A stretch of 32,078 nucleotides of DNA from Bacteroidales bacterium. Its GTDB lineage: Bacteria; Bacteroidota; Bacteroidia; Bacteroidales; Muribaculaceae. This document shows positions 14,541 to 23,272 of this stretch, piece after piece. Positions within the stretch are counted from its first letter, which is position 1. Every line of letters starts with the position of its first letter. Made by a program: the position numbers and the translations under genes. The notes below the pieces were generated by a model. It saw only the letters and a program-made list of their open reading frames with translations. It was not told the DNA's origin and made no database searches. The stretch lies in NCBI GenBank assembly GCA_019415705.1, contig DXYS01000026.1, positions 2,630 through 34,707 on the forward strand. Reading direction: 5' to 3'.

Positions 14541-17363
14541 TTAGCACAGATAGGGAGCGGTCGGGGAGTCGCCGGCTGCAATCTGCTCGGGAGTACCGGT
14601 CGCTATGATGCGGCCTCCGTTTTCGCCTCCGCCCGGGCCCATATCGATGACATGGTCAGCAGCACGCACCACATCGATGTTGTGCTCGATGACCAACACG
14701 GTGTTGCCTTTGTCAACAAGGCGTTCGAGTATGCCTAACAATGTCTTTATATCCTCGAAGTGCAGACCGGTGGTGGGCTCGTCAAGTATGAAGAGCGTGC
14801 GCCCCGTGTCCTTTTTGGCGAGCTCGGTGGCAAGCTTTACACGCTGGTTTTCGCCGCCGGAGAGGGTCGACGACGGCTGACCGAGCTTTATATAGCCGAG
14901 GCCTATATCCTGTAGCACCTTGATTTTCTTAAGTATAGTCGGGATGCCGGCAAAGAATTCGACGGCCTGATTGATGGTCATGTCAAGGACGTCGGCTATT
15001 GACTTACCTTTGAAACGGACCTCCAATGTCTCGCGATTATAACGTTTGCCTCCGCAGACCTCGCACGGCACGAGCACATCAGGCAGAAAATTCATCTCTA
15101 TAGTCTTGTAGCCGTTGCCAGAGCAGGCCTCGCAACGGCCGCCGGCGACGTTGAATGAAAATCGTCCGGGTTTATATCCGCGTATCTTAGCCTCGGGCAG
15201 ACCGACAAAGAGCTGACGGATGTCGGCGAAGACCCCGGTATATGTAGCCGGATTTGAGCGCGGCGAACGACCGAGCGGCGACTGGTCGACAGTCACGACT
15301 TTGTCGATATTCTCGATGCCCTCGATGGCGCGATAGGGCAGCGGTTCCTGTTCGGCACGATAGAAGTGCTTGCTGAGTATGGGCTGCAAAGTCGAATTCA
15401 CTAACGACGACTTGCCGCTGCCCGACACTCCGGCCACACATGTCAGAGTGCCCAATGGCAAAGTGAAATCGACGTCCTTAAGATTATGGCCGGTGCATCC
15501 TAAAAGACGCAGAGTTTTGCCGTTGCCCTCACGGCGAGGCAGGCGCGGCTCGATGGTCTTGCGGCCGTTGAGATAAGCCGCGGTCAGCGTGTCGGTCTTG
15601 AGCATCTCGGCGGGAGTACCCTCGAAAACCACGCGTCCGCCTTTGCGACCCGCTGCCGGACCAATATCAACGATATAATCGGCCTCAAGCATTATATCCT
15701 TGTCATGCTCGACGACAATAATGGTGTTTGAGGCGTCGCGCAGCCTTTTGAGCGACGAAATCAGGCGGTGATTGTCACGCTGATGCAATCCGATACTCGG
15801 CTCGTCGAGGATGTACAGTACGTTGACAAGTTCTGACCCGAGTTGAGTGGCAAGACGTATGCGCTGGCTCTCGCCACCCGACAATGTGGCCGAGTTGCGG
15901 TTGAGCTGCAGGTAATCGAGACCGACATCGACCAGAAACTTAAGGCGAGTCGAAATCTCCTTGATTATTTCGGCCGCAATCGTCCGGTCAGTCTTGTCTA
16001 AGCGTTCAAGCACCTCGGTTGACCATTTGTAGAGACGCCCTATGTCATATCGGGCAAGGTCGGCGATGTTTTTGCCGTCGATATAGAAATGCAGAGCCTC
16101 TCGGTTGAGTCGTGCGCCGTTACATTCGGGGCAGACAGCGCGCGAGAAGAATTTCCCACTCCATTTTTGCGCGGCGGCCGACGCATCGTCGTCCTGCTGC
16201 ATCTCGATATATTTTATAAGACCTTCGTATGTACTGAAATAATTTGTCGTCGAAAGAGTATCGTTTTTAAGTTGCAGACGCTCCGTGGTGCCATTGAGTA
16301 TATCATTGATACATTCGTCGCTGAGGTCCTTGACAGGGGTCTTGATTGTAAAGCCGTGGCTCTCGCAGATTGCCGAAATCTGCCAGAATATCATTGTATT
16401 CTTATACTTGCCCAACGGCACAATCGCACCTTCATAAATCGACAGACTATCATCGGGGATGATTTTTGCGCGGTCGACGATATTGACCGTGCCGAGGCCT
16501 TTGCAGCAGGGGCAGTAGCCCTGCGGAGAGTTGAACGAGAAAGAGTGGGGCGCCGGCTCGCGATATGAGATGCCGCTTTCGGGGTCCATGAGCATCTGGC
16601 TATAATGGGCTATCTTGTCATCGTCAACATCATATACCATCATCTGGCGGTCGCCGTGACGCAGAGCGTCTGTTACGGTGTCGCGCAGGCGGCTGCGTTC
16701 CTTCTCGTTGACTTTCAGACGATCTATGACGAGTTCGATGCTGTGGTTGCGGTAGCGGTCAAGTTTCAGGCCGTAAGTTATCTCGCGTATCTCGCCGTCG
16801 ACACGCACGTTGAGAAACCCTTTTTTGCGCAGTGTCTCAAATAGCTCCTTGTAATGGCCCTTACGGTTTTTGACCAATGGCGATAATATGTATATCTTAT
16901 GCCCGGCGTACTTTTCAAGGATTATATCTACTATCTTCTCTTCATTATACTTGACCATTTCCTTACCGGTCACATAACTACGGGCGTGACCGGCACGCGC
17001 AAAAAGCAGACGCAGATAGTCATATATTTCGGTGGTGGTGCCTATGGTGCTTCGCGGATTGCGGTTAATGGTCTTCTGCTCGATGGCAATTACAGGGCTG
17101 AGACCGCTGATATGGTCGACATCGGGACGCTCGAGACCTCCGAGCATGCTGCGCGCATAGCTCGAGAATGTCTCGATGTAACGGCGCTGGCCCTCGGCAT
17201 ATATTGTGTCAAAGGCAAGCGACGACTTACCGCTGCCGCTCAGACCGGTTATTACGGTAAGTTTATTATGTGGTATATTGACGTCTATATTACGCAGATT
17301 ATTGACTCTCGCGCCTATTACTGACACAGAGTCGGCGGGAGAGATCTGATGGATGTCTGACAT
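14541..17363 (-). CDS. uvrA: Excinuclease ABC subunit A
   Basis: UvrA is the damage-sensing ATPase of nucleotide excision repair and loads UvrB. The 940-residue length is normal. Two ABC ATPase halves are visible: the first Walker A GLSGSGKSSLA at 40-50, with the signature LSGGESQRIRLA; the second Walker A GVSGSGKSSLV, with LSGGENQRVKLA. Zinc-binding cysteine pairs occur as CPCCKGLG, CPECNGARL, CEACSGNGYK and CEVCGGKRYN. It begins 6 bases after the stop of the lytic transglycosylase gene, so it is the third gene of an operon headed by a secreted protein, a combination with no obvious functional logic. A strong terminator follows. Confidence 0.98.
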   Translation of the reverse strand: MSDIHQISPADSVSVIGARVNNLRNIDVNIPHNKLTVITGLSGSGKSSLAFDTIYAEGQRRYIETFSSYARSMLGGLERPDVDHISGLSPVIAIEQKTINRNPRSTIGTTTEIYDYLRLLFARAGHARSYVTGKEMVKYNEEKIVDIILEKYAGHKIYILSPLVKNRKGHYKELFETLRKKGFLNVRVDGEIREITYGLKLDRYRNHSIELVIDRLKVNEKERSRLRDTVTDALRHGDRQMMVYDVDDDKIAHYSQMLMDPESGISYREPAPHSFSFNSPQGYCPCCKGLGTVNIVDRAKIIPDDSLSIYEGAIVPLGKYKNTMIFWQISAICESHGFTIKTPVKDLSDECINDILNGTTERLQLKNDTLSTTNYFSTYEGLIKYIEMQQDDDASAAAQKWSGKFFSRAVCPECNGARLNREALHFYIDGKNIADLARYDIGRLYKWSTEVLERLDKTDRTIAAEIIKEISTRLKFLVDVGLDYLQLNRNSATLSGGESQRIRLATQLGSELVNVLYILDEPSIGLHQRDNHRLISSLKRLRDASNTIIVVEHDKDIMLEADYIVDIGPAAGRKGGRVVFEGTPAEMLKTDTLTAAYLNGRKTIEPRLPRREGNGKTLRLLGCTGHNLKDVDFTLPLGTLTCVAGVSGSGKSSLVNSTLQPILSKHFYRAEQEPLPYRAIEGIENIDKVVTVDQSPLGRSPRSNPATYTGVFADIRQLFVGLPEAKIRGYKPGRFSFNVAGGRCEACSGNGYKTIEMNFLPDVLVPCEVCGGKRYNRETLEVRFKGKSIADVLDMTINQAVEFFAGIPTILKKIKVLQDIGLGYIKLGQPSSTLSGGENQRVKLATELAKKDTGRTLFILDEPTTGLHFEDIKTLLGILERLVDKGNTVLVIEHNIDVVRAADHVIDMGPGGGENGGRIIATGTPEQIAAGDSPTAPYLC

Positions 17364-17369
17364 TTCCTG

Positions 17370-18338
17370 TTACTTGACCCAGTTGGGATTATAAACGTTT
17401 TTATTCTGTTTTGACCGATATAGAGAGTCGGCGCGCGGAATTCTTACCTTATAAGTCTTGCCGCTTTTGTTAGTGAGGCTTTTGGCTCTGATCCACGGAT
17501 TCTCCTCGCGGAGCTGCGCATAGCTGATGCCGTGCTCCTTTGCCCATACAGGCCAGTCTGCTACCGGACCGCTAACCTCTACGACGTCACACTCGGTCGG
17601 ATAATAGAGCTGATCAGCCTCAAGATGATAACCGTAAGCCGCCGGATTCTCGAGTATTGTCTTCATGGCGAGTATGCGGAAAACATAGCGCGAGGTCTCC
17701 TCGTTGAGATAGAGGTCAAACGAGTTGTCGGCAAGCTGTTTGTCAAGTTCGCCTGTAATGCGCGCAAACCCGGCGTTGAAAGCAGCCATCACCGAGGGCC
17801 AGTCGCCGTATTTGGCGAGTCCGTCCCTGAAATAACGACTTGCTGCAGCCGTAGCTTTATCTATGTCATATCGCTCGTCGGCCTCATCATTGACCTCGAG
17901 TCCGTACTGTTTTGCGGTAGAGGGGATGAACTGCCAGAATCCGGCAGCCTTGGCCGGAGAGTAAGCTCGTGGATTGAGCGAGCTCTCGACACAGGCGAGA
18001 TAGAGCAGATCGAGCGGCATGCCGTTCTTCTTCAATTGCTCGGCCATGCGGGGGAAGTATTTGTTGGCGCGCTTTATAATCAGCAATGTCGAGCCATGTG
18101 TATATGCGAGTGATGCTAACTCACGGTCAAAACGCTCATACATATCAGCGCGGTCGAGCTTGATGCTCTTGCCGCAGAAATTGACCGAAGCAGGCACATC
18201 AGGGTTAAAGACCGGCGAGAAATCATAGTCTTCGACTGACGGATGAGACGGCTCGGCCATCAGAGGGTTGCCTGTCAAAAGTAAGGCGGATGCGGTAAGC
18301 GCTGAAGAAAGTATTATTGTGGAAATCGTTTTTTTCAT
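17370..18338 (-). CDS. Secreted lytic transglycosylase (MltD-like, SLT domain)
   Basis: This enzyme cleaves the glycan strands of peptidoglycan to 1,6-anhydromuropeptides in the periplasm. The 322-residue protein has a signal peptide (MKKTISTIILSSALTASALL). The SLT domain carries catalytic Glu118 in ACVESSLNPRAYS, followed by AAGFWQFIPSTAKQYGL and the closing AFNAGFARI block. Residues about 255-305 (VEVSGPVADWPVWAKEHG... KTYKVRIPRA) resemble a degenerate LysM-like segment, but no clear LysM is present. It lies 16 bases after the CHU_C-domain gene and 6 bases before uvrA. Confidence 0.9.
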   Translation of the reverse strand: MKKTISTIILSSALTASALLLTGNPLMAEPSHPSVEDYDFSPVFNPDVPASVNFCGKSIKLDRADMYERFDRELASLAYTHGSTLLIIKRANKYFPRMAEQLKKNGMPLDLLYLACVESSLNPRAYSPAKAAGFWQFIPSTAKQYGLEVNDEADERYDIDKATAAASRYFRDGLAKYGDWPSVMAAFNAGFARITGELDKQLADNSFDLYLNEETSRYVFRILAMKTILENPAAYGYHLEADQLYYPTECDVVEVSGPVADWPVWAKEHGISYAQLREENPWIRAKSLTNKSGKTYKVRIPRADSLYRSKQNKNVYNPNWVK

Positions 18339-18354
18339 TTGTTAAAAGCTTTAT

Positions 18355-19665
18355 TTATTCGGCCGGAGCGGAAGTTGACGAGCCGTTGCGGTCTGACAGA
18401 CCGATTATGTTTATGTCACCGCTGAGCTTATACTCGCGGCCGTCTGCTCCTGTGGCCTTAATTACATAATAATATACACCTGCGGGGACATATTTGCCGC
18501 GGTACTTTCCGTCCCAGCCCTGTGACGGGTCGGTGAACGAAAACATTTCGGCGCCCCAGCGGTTGAAGATGTGACATTCAAAACTTACGATAGATTTATA
18601 GCTGACACGCCACTCGTCGTTGATGCCGGGTGTCGACGTCGGGGTGAAGGCGTTAGGGCAGTCTAACTTCGACTCGCCGATAAAGACTTCGTATGTCGGA
18701 CCGTAGTATTCACATGTACCGTCGGCGTCAGCGCAGTAGAGTCGGACGTAAGTAGTGCCTTGATCCTGAAATGTATAATTTATATCAAAATCGGTGTAAC
18801 GGTCATATATCGGGTCAAACTCGGGATAGTGGGAGAACTGCCATTCATGGAAAATCGCGGCATCCGTCACTGCGGCATGAAAATCGATCTCGCACGGAGC
18901 CGAGCCGCCCAAGGCGGCCGCATCGTCTTTTTGCTCGTTTGCCACATCGCGGCGCTGCTGCTCGGCCGATGTCTCGGCGGCAACGTGGCGGGTGGTGAAA
19001 ACCGAGCTTTCGACTGTCTGTCCGCGTCCCCATGCCTCAAGGAAACGGTCGCCCGTGAGTTTGAACGAACTGTCACAGTATGGCGCGTCAACAGACAGAG
19101 TAGGGCGAAGATAGTCTAAATCCTCAGTCACTTCGGTCTGACGGTAGGCAGCGGTCGTCTCATCATATACAAGAGTCATATAAGAGAGCTTTATACCGCG
19201 GTCTATCTCAACCGGGCGCGCGTTGATATCGTAACAGACTATACGGTCAGCCGCGCCTGTGACGTCAATCATCGTGCGGTCACAATCCTGCTCGGAGGCA
19301 AAATTTATAGCACTGACATCATAGGCGTGATGCGTATAGTCGACAATCCAGAAATAGTATGAGCGGCCGCCGTAAGTGGCCACAACACCCGTATCGCCAT
19401 CGCCTAAAGCCAATGACGTGCCATGACCCGCAGGCTCGGCATAAGCCGCACCGGACGCACCATAGACGCTCCAGTCGACCGACTGAGCCCCGTCAATCGT
19501 CACCGTGAGGCCGGTTGTACCGTCGACAACATATATGCCTTCAAGGCCTGTAGACGGAGCAACCTCGACAGTGACTGCCGGAGACTTAAGACCGTTGAAA
19601 TTAAGTTGCGCGCCGAAAGCCGGCACTGAGACAAGCGCTGATATTATAGCTATAATCGGTTTCAT
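18355..19665 (-). CDS. Secreted protein with PKD-like and gliding-motility-type C-terminal (CHU_C) domains
   Basis: This 436-residue protein has a signal peptide (MKPIIAIISALVSVPAFGA). Beta-rich N-terminal regions lead to a PKD-like segment around residues 260-330 (IFHEWQFSHYPEFDP to TTYVRLYCAD). The final ~95 residues match the CHU_C / gliding-motility-associated C-terminal domain: CPNAFTPTSTPGINDEW, HIFNRWGAEMF, QGWDGKYRGKYVPAGVYYY and KLSGDINII. In type IX secretors this domain is a type-B secretion signal. A 15-residue Ser/Ala tail beyond the usual end (about 422-436) could affect that. Residues about 232-255 are unusually rich in Ala, Glu, Gln and Asp. It heads the operon with the lytic transglycosylase and uvrA. 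Confidence 0.85.
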   Translation of the reverse strand: MKPIIAIISALVSVPAFGAQLNFNGLKSPAVTVEVAPSTGLEGIYVVDGTTGLTVTIDGAQSVDWSVYGASGAAYAEPAGHGTSLALGDGDTGVVATYGGRSYYFWIVDYTHHAYDVSAINFASEQDCDRTMIDVTGAADRIVCYDINARPVEIDRGIKLSYMTLVYDETTAAYRQTEVTEDLDYLRPTLSVDAPYCDSSFKLTGDRFLEAWGRGQTVESSVFTTRHVAAETSAEQQRRDVANEQKDDAAALGGSAPCEIDFHAAVTDAAIFHEWQFSHYPEFDPIYDRYTDFDINYTFQDQGTTYVRLYCADADGTCEYYGPTYEVFIGESKLDCPNAFTPTSTPGINDEWRVSYKSIVSFECHIFNRWGAEMFSFTDPSQGWDGKYRGKYVPAGVYYYVIKATGADGREYKLSGDINIIGLSDRNGSSTSAPAE

Positions 19666-19711
19666 TTATGATTGTCAAACGTCGGGCCGTCATTCAGGTC
19701 CGACCATTATA

Positions 19712-19742
19712 CAAAGTTACGTAATTTTCTCCTTTTATCAAA
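19712..19742 (-). promoter_or_regulatory. Promoter of the CHU_C / transglycosylase / uvrA operon
   Basis: On the minus strand, TTTG (19742-19739), a 19-base spacer and TAACTTTG (19719-19712) match the Bacteroidota promoter consensus exactly. The start codon at 19665 lies about 40 bases past the expected transcription start. Confidence 0.7.
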
Positions 19743-19880
19743 AGGCTCACATTATTAACGGCAACTCAATTAATATTATTTTAGAGTTTTTCGGCAGTAC
19801 ACTCCCCTGACTTGAAGCAAACTTAAAATAATGTTGATATTTAGAATGTCTGCGACTGCCCACAATCCAAAAATATATTG

Positions 19881-19888
19881 TAAATTTG
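19881..19888 (+). promoter_or_regulatory. -7 element upstream of the pyrB operon
   Basis: TAAATTTG fits the Bacteroidota -7 consensus, but no TTTG is seen at the -33 position. Transcription would start near 19894. The short leader then contains a GC-rich hairpin (19903-19915) before the pyrB ATG at 19938. Confidence 0.4.
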
Positions 19889-19937
19889 CCGTTGTAAAAC
19901 CGGGCCCCGAGGGCCTACGCCAATCAGTCTCTGAGCT

Positions 19938-20858
19938 ATGCAATCAAAAAGCCTCGTATCAATCGACGACATCTCGCGTGACGAGATGCTCGATTTGTTA
20001 GCGCGCGCACGCTATTTTGAAGAAAATCCCAACAGTAAGATTCTTGACGGCAAAGTTGTTGCCACACTCTTTTTCGAGCCGTCGACCCGTACCCGTCTGA
20101 GTTTCGAAACAGCTGTCAACCGCCTCGGCGGCCGTGTGATCGGTTTCTCCGACGCCAACTCGACCAGTACGTCAAAGGGCGAGACTCTTAAAGACACCAT
20201 CAAGATGGTGGCAAACTATGTCGACCTGATTGTAATGCGCCATCACATTGAGGGCGCCGCACGCTATGCGACCGAGGTCACCGACGTGCCCATCATCAAT
20301 GCCGGCGACGGCGCCAATCAGCATCCGTCGCAGACCATGCTCGACCTCTACTCGATTTACAAGACTCAGGGCACACTGCATAACCTGACCGTCACAATGG
20401 TCGGCGACCTCAAATACGGCCGCACCGTCCACTCACTGCTGATGGCTCTGCAATACTTCAACCCGACATTCAATTTCATTGCCGCTGACGAACTCCGCAT
20501 GCCTGTCGAATATCGCAATTTTTGCGATGAAAAGGGTATAAAATACACCGAATCGAGCGATTTCAGCAGCGACATCATCAATTCGAGTGATATTATTTAT
20601 ATGACACGCGTGCAACGCGAACGTTTCAGCGACATACTTGAGTATGAGCGTGTCAAAGACCGCTACACTCTGCGAAACTCCATGCTCGACAACTCAAAAC
20701 CCAACCTGAAAATACTCCACCCGCTGCCACGTGTCAACGAAATTGACCGTGATGTCGACGACAATCCCAAAGCATATTACTTCGAGCAGGCCCGCAACGG
20801 ACTCTACGCCCGACAGGCCATTATCACCCGCGCCTTAGGTATCGACCCGCGCAAATGA
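19938..20858 (+). CDS. pyrB: Aspartate carbamoyltransferase catalytic subunit
   Basis: PyrB condenses carbamoyl phosphate with aspartate, the committed step of pyrimidine synthesis. The 306-residue length matches the catalytic chain. The carbamoyl phosphate site FEPSTRTRLSFE is at 47-57, and the Ser79-Lys80 pair in the mobile 80s loop (STSTSKGETLKDT) is present. HPSQTMLD and the 3' motif HPLPRVNEID are intact. The regulatory subunit gene follows after 37 bases, indicating the class B holoenzyme with allosteric control. It heads a six-gene operon. The ATG at 19938 gives the normal family start. Confidence 0.98.
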   Translation: MQSKSLVSIDDISRDEMLDLLARARYFEENPNSKILDGKVVATLFFEPSTRTRLSFETAVNRLGGRVIGFSDANSTSTSKGETLKDTIKMVANYVDLIVMRHHIEGAARYATEVTDVPIINAGDGANQHPSQTMLDLYSIYKTQGTLHNLTVTMVGDLKYGRTVHSLLMALQYFNPTFNFIAADELRMPVEYRNFCDEKGIKYTESSDFSSDIINSSDIIYMTRVQRERFSDILEYERVKDRYTLRNSMLDNSKPNLKILHPLPRVNEIDRDVDDNPKAYYFEQARNGLYARQAIITRALGIDPRK

Positions 20859-20895
20859 CAACCCGCATAGTCTGACCGTAAACCATATCATCATA

Positions 20896-21360
20896 ATGGC
20901 CACCAATAAAAAAGAACTCGCAGTAGCCGCCCTGCGTGACGGCACTGTAATCGACCGCATCCCGTCGTCGGTGCTCTTCAAAGCCGTAAAACTTCTCGGC
21001 ATCGAGAATCTTGACCGCCATGTAACTATCGGCAACAACCTCGAGAGCCGCAAACTCGGCGCCACAAAAGGCATCATCAAGATTGCTGACACCGAGTTCC
21101 CCGAGTCTGTGCTCAACCGCATCGCCCTCATCGCCCCGACAGCCGTCGTCAACACGATACGCAACTTTGAGGTAGTCGACAAACGCCCCGTAAAGCTGCC
21201 TGACACCATCACAGGCATCGTCAAATGCGACAACCCCAAGTGCATCACCAACAACGAGCCCATGAACACCCGCTTTGAGGTCATCAGCCGCGACCCGGTC
21301 GTCATCCGCTGCCACTACTGCAACCACACCGTCGCCGGCAAAGACGCCAAAACTTTATAA
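20896..21360 (+). CDS. pyrI: Aspartate carbamoyltransferase regulatory subunit
   Basis: PyrI binds CTP, UTP or ATP and assembles with PyrB to make the allosteric holoenzyme. The 154-residue length is typical. The N-terminal effector domain begins ELAVAALRDGTVIDRIPS. The C-terminal zinc domain shows all four Cys ligands, in CDNPKC and CHYCNH. It ends 12 bases before the flavin reductase-like gene. Confidence 0.97.
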   Translation: MATNKKELAVAALRDGTVIDRIPSSVLFKAVKLLGIENLDRHVTIGNNLESRKLGATKGIIKIADTEFPESVLNRIALIAPTAVVNTIRNFEVVDKRPVKLPDTITGIVKCDNPKCITNNEPMNTRFEVISRDPVVIRCHYCNHTVAGKDAKTL

Positions 21361-21372
21361 CGCGCCCGGCAG

Positions 21373-21960
21373 ATGAAACAAAGTTGGAAACCCGGCACAA
21401 TGGTCTATCCGCTTCCCGCGGCTCTCGTTAGCTGCGGTGTTTATGACGGCGGTAATGACTTGTCAGGCTGCAACTTTCTCACTGTCGCATGGACAGGCAC
21501 AATCTGCACCAACCCGCCGATGCTATACATCTCGGTGCGTCCCGAGCGCTACTCTCACGAGCTTATAAGCAACACCATGGAGTTTACGCTCAACCTGACG
21601 ACCGCCGACATGGCTCGCGCTGTCGACTGGGCCGGTGTTAAGTCGGGTCGCGACTTCAATAAATGGCACGAAACCGGACTTACAGCAGTTAAAGGCGTCA
21701 AGGTTTCATCGCCAAGTATTGAAGAATCTCCGCTGTCAATCGAGTGCCGTGTCAAAGAGATTATGCGACTCGGCAGCCACGACATGTTTGTGGCCGATGT
21801 GCTCAATGTGCTTGCCGACGAACGATACATCAATCCCGAGACTAATGCATTTGATCTGGCGACAGCCCGCCTGATTGCCTATTCACACGGAGGATATTAT
21901 CCGCTCGAGCCGCAAAGCAAAATCGGCGGATTCGGATTCTCCGTAAAGAAAAAGAAATAA
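21373..21960 (+). CDS. Flavin reductase-like FMN-binding protein
   Basis: This 195-residue protein belongs to the flavin reductase-like domain family of FMN-binding split barrels. Supporting motifs are the N-terminal YPLPAALVSCG, NFLTVAWTGTICTNPPMLYISVRPERYS (here in two overlapping parts) and the C-terminal IAYSHGGYYPLE. Members include NAD(P)H:FMN reductases and conserved proteins of unknown role, so no specific substrate is assigned. It is cytoplasmic, with no signal peptide. It sits inside the pyrimidine/glyA operon, 12 bases after pyrI and 31 bases before glyA, but the context does not reveal its reaction. Confidence 0.85.
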   Translation: MKQSWKPGTMVYPLPAALVSCGVYDGGNDLSGCNFLTVAWTGTICTNPPMLYISVRPERYSHELISNTMEFTLNLTTADMARAVDWAGVKSGRDFNKWHETGLTAVKGVKVSSPSIEESPLSIECRVKEIMRLGSHDMFVADVLNVLADERYINPETNAFDLATARLIAYSHGGYYPLEPQSKIGGFGFSVKKKK

Positions 21961-21991
21961 TAATCCCAAAACCAAATAACCACACAGTATA

Positions 21992-23272
21992 ATGGAAAGA
22001 GACAAACAAATTTTCGACATCATCGAACGTGAGCATCAACGCCAGAAAAAAGGTATTGAGCTTATTGCATCCGAAAACTTTGTCAGTGATCAGGTCCTGC
22101 AGGCCATGGGCTCATGCCTGACCAACAAATATGCCGAAGGCTATCCCGGTCACCGTTATTATGGCGGCTGTCAGGTTGTAGACGAGGCTGAGTCACTTGC
22201 CATCGAACGTGTTAAGAAACTGTTCGGAGCCGCTTATGCCAACGTGCAGCCCCACTCGGGCGCACAGGCCAACATGGCCGTATTCATGGCCACAATGAAA
22301 CCCGGTGATAAATTCCTCGGTCTCAACCTCAGCCACGGCGGTCACCTCAGCCACGGCAGCCCCGTCAACTTCTCGGGTCTCGTATTTCAGGCCTTAGAAT
22401 ACAACGTCAAAGAAGACACCGGTCTCGTCGACTATGACCAGATGGAGGAAGTAGCCCTGCGAGAGCGCCCGAAACTCATCATCGGCGGCGCCAGCGCCTA
22501 CAGCCGCGAGTGGGACTATGCCCGCATGCGTCGCATCGCCGACGAAATCGGCGCCATCCTGATGGTCGACATGGCTCACCCGGCAGGTCTTATCGCAGCC
22601 GGCTTGCTCGACAATCCTCTCAAATACGCCCACATCGTCACCTCGACCACTCACAAGACCCTCCGCGGTCCGCGTGGCGGCATCATCCTGCTCGGCGAAG
22701 ACTTCGATAACCCGTGGGGCAAGAAGAGCCCGAAAGGCGAGATTCGCAAGATGTCGCAGCTCCTCGACTCGGCTGTCTTCCCCGGCGTGCAGGGCGGCCC
22801 CCTCGAGCATGTCATCGCAGCCAAGGCCGTTGCCTTCGGCGAGGCTCTGACACCCGAGTTCCACGAGTATCAGAAACAGGTCAAAGAGAACGCCGCAGCT
22901 ATGGCTGCAGCTCTCAAAGACAAAGGCTACAAGATTATCAGCGGCGGCACTGACAACCACTGCGTCCTCATCGACCTCCGCACCAAATTCCCCGACCTCA
23001 CCGGCAAAGTCGCCGAGAAAGTGCTCGTTGAGGCTGACATCACAGCCAACAAGAACATGGTGCCTTTCGACAGCCGCTCGCCATTCCAGACATCCGGCGT
23101 GCGTCTCGGCACACCGGCCATCACAACTCGCGGCGTCAAAGCCGACAAGATGGGCGAGATTGTCGAAATGATTGACACCGTTCTCTCTGCCCCCGAGGAC
23201 AACGCCAAGATTGCAGCCGTACGTCAGAAGGTCAACACCATGATGGCAGACTACCCGATGTTTGCATATTGA
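21992..23272 (+). CDS. glyA: Serine hydroxymethyltransferase
   Basis: GlyA is a PLP enzyme that interconverts serine plus tetrahydrofolate with glycine plus methylene-THF. The 426-residue protein has the N-terminal IELIASENFVSDQVLQAMGS, the tetramer and folate region YPGHRYYGGC, MVDMAHPAGLIAAG, and the PLP-binding Lys222 in TSTTHKTLRGPRGG. It is full length. Its stop overlaps the proposed TTG start of ispD. FolD, which uses the same one-carbon pool, is encoded further right in this window in a separate operon. Confidence 0.98.
   Translation: MERDKQIFDIIEREHQRQKKGIELIASENFVSDQVLQAMGSCLTNKYAEGYPGHRYYGGCQVVDEAESLAIERVKKLFGAAYANVQPHSGAQANMAVFMATMKPGDKFLGLNLSHGGHLSHGSPVNFSGLVFQALEYNVKEDTGLVDYDQMEEVALRERPKLIIGGASAYSREWDYARMRRIADEIGAILMVDMAHPAGLIAAGLLDNPLKYAHIVTSTTHKTLRGPRGGIILLGEDFDNPWGKKSPKGEIRKMSQLLDSAVFPGVQGGPLEHVIAAKAVAFGEALTPEFHEYQKQVKENAAAMAAALKDKGYKIISGGTDNHCVLIDLRTKFPDLTGKVAEKVLVEADITANKNMVPFDSRSPFQTSGVRLGTPAITTRGVKADKMGEIVEMIDTVLSAPEDNAKIAAVRQKVNTMMADYPMFAY

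Noticed and set aside
16089..16568. 159-residue open frame on the plus strand within uvrA
   Set aside because: It is opposite intact uvrA zinc-finger and ATPase sequence.
22394..22960. 188-residue open frame opposite glyA
   Set aside because: The sense frame is certain serine hydroxymethyltransferase; the antisense frame has no support.
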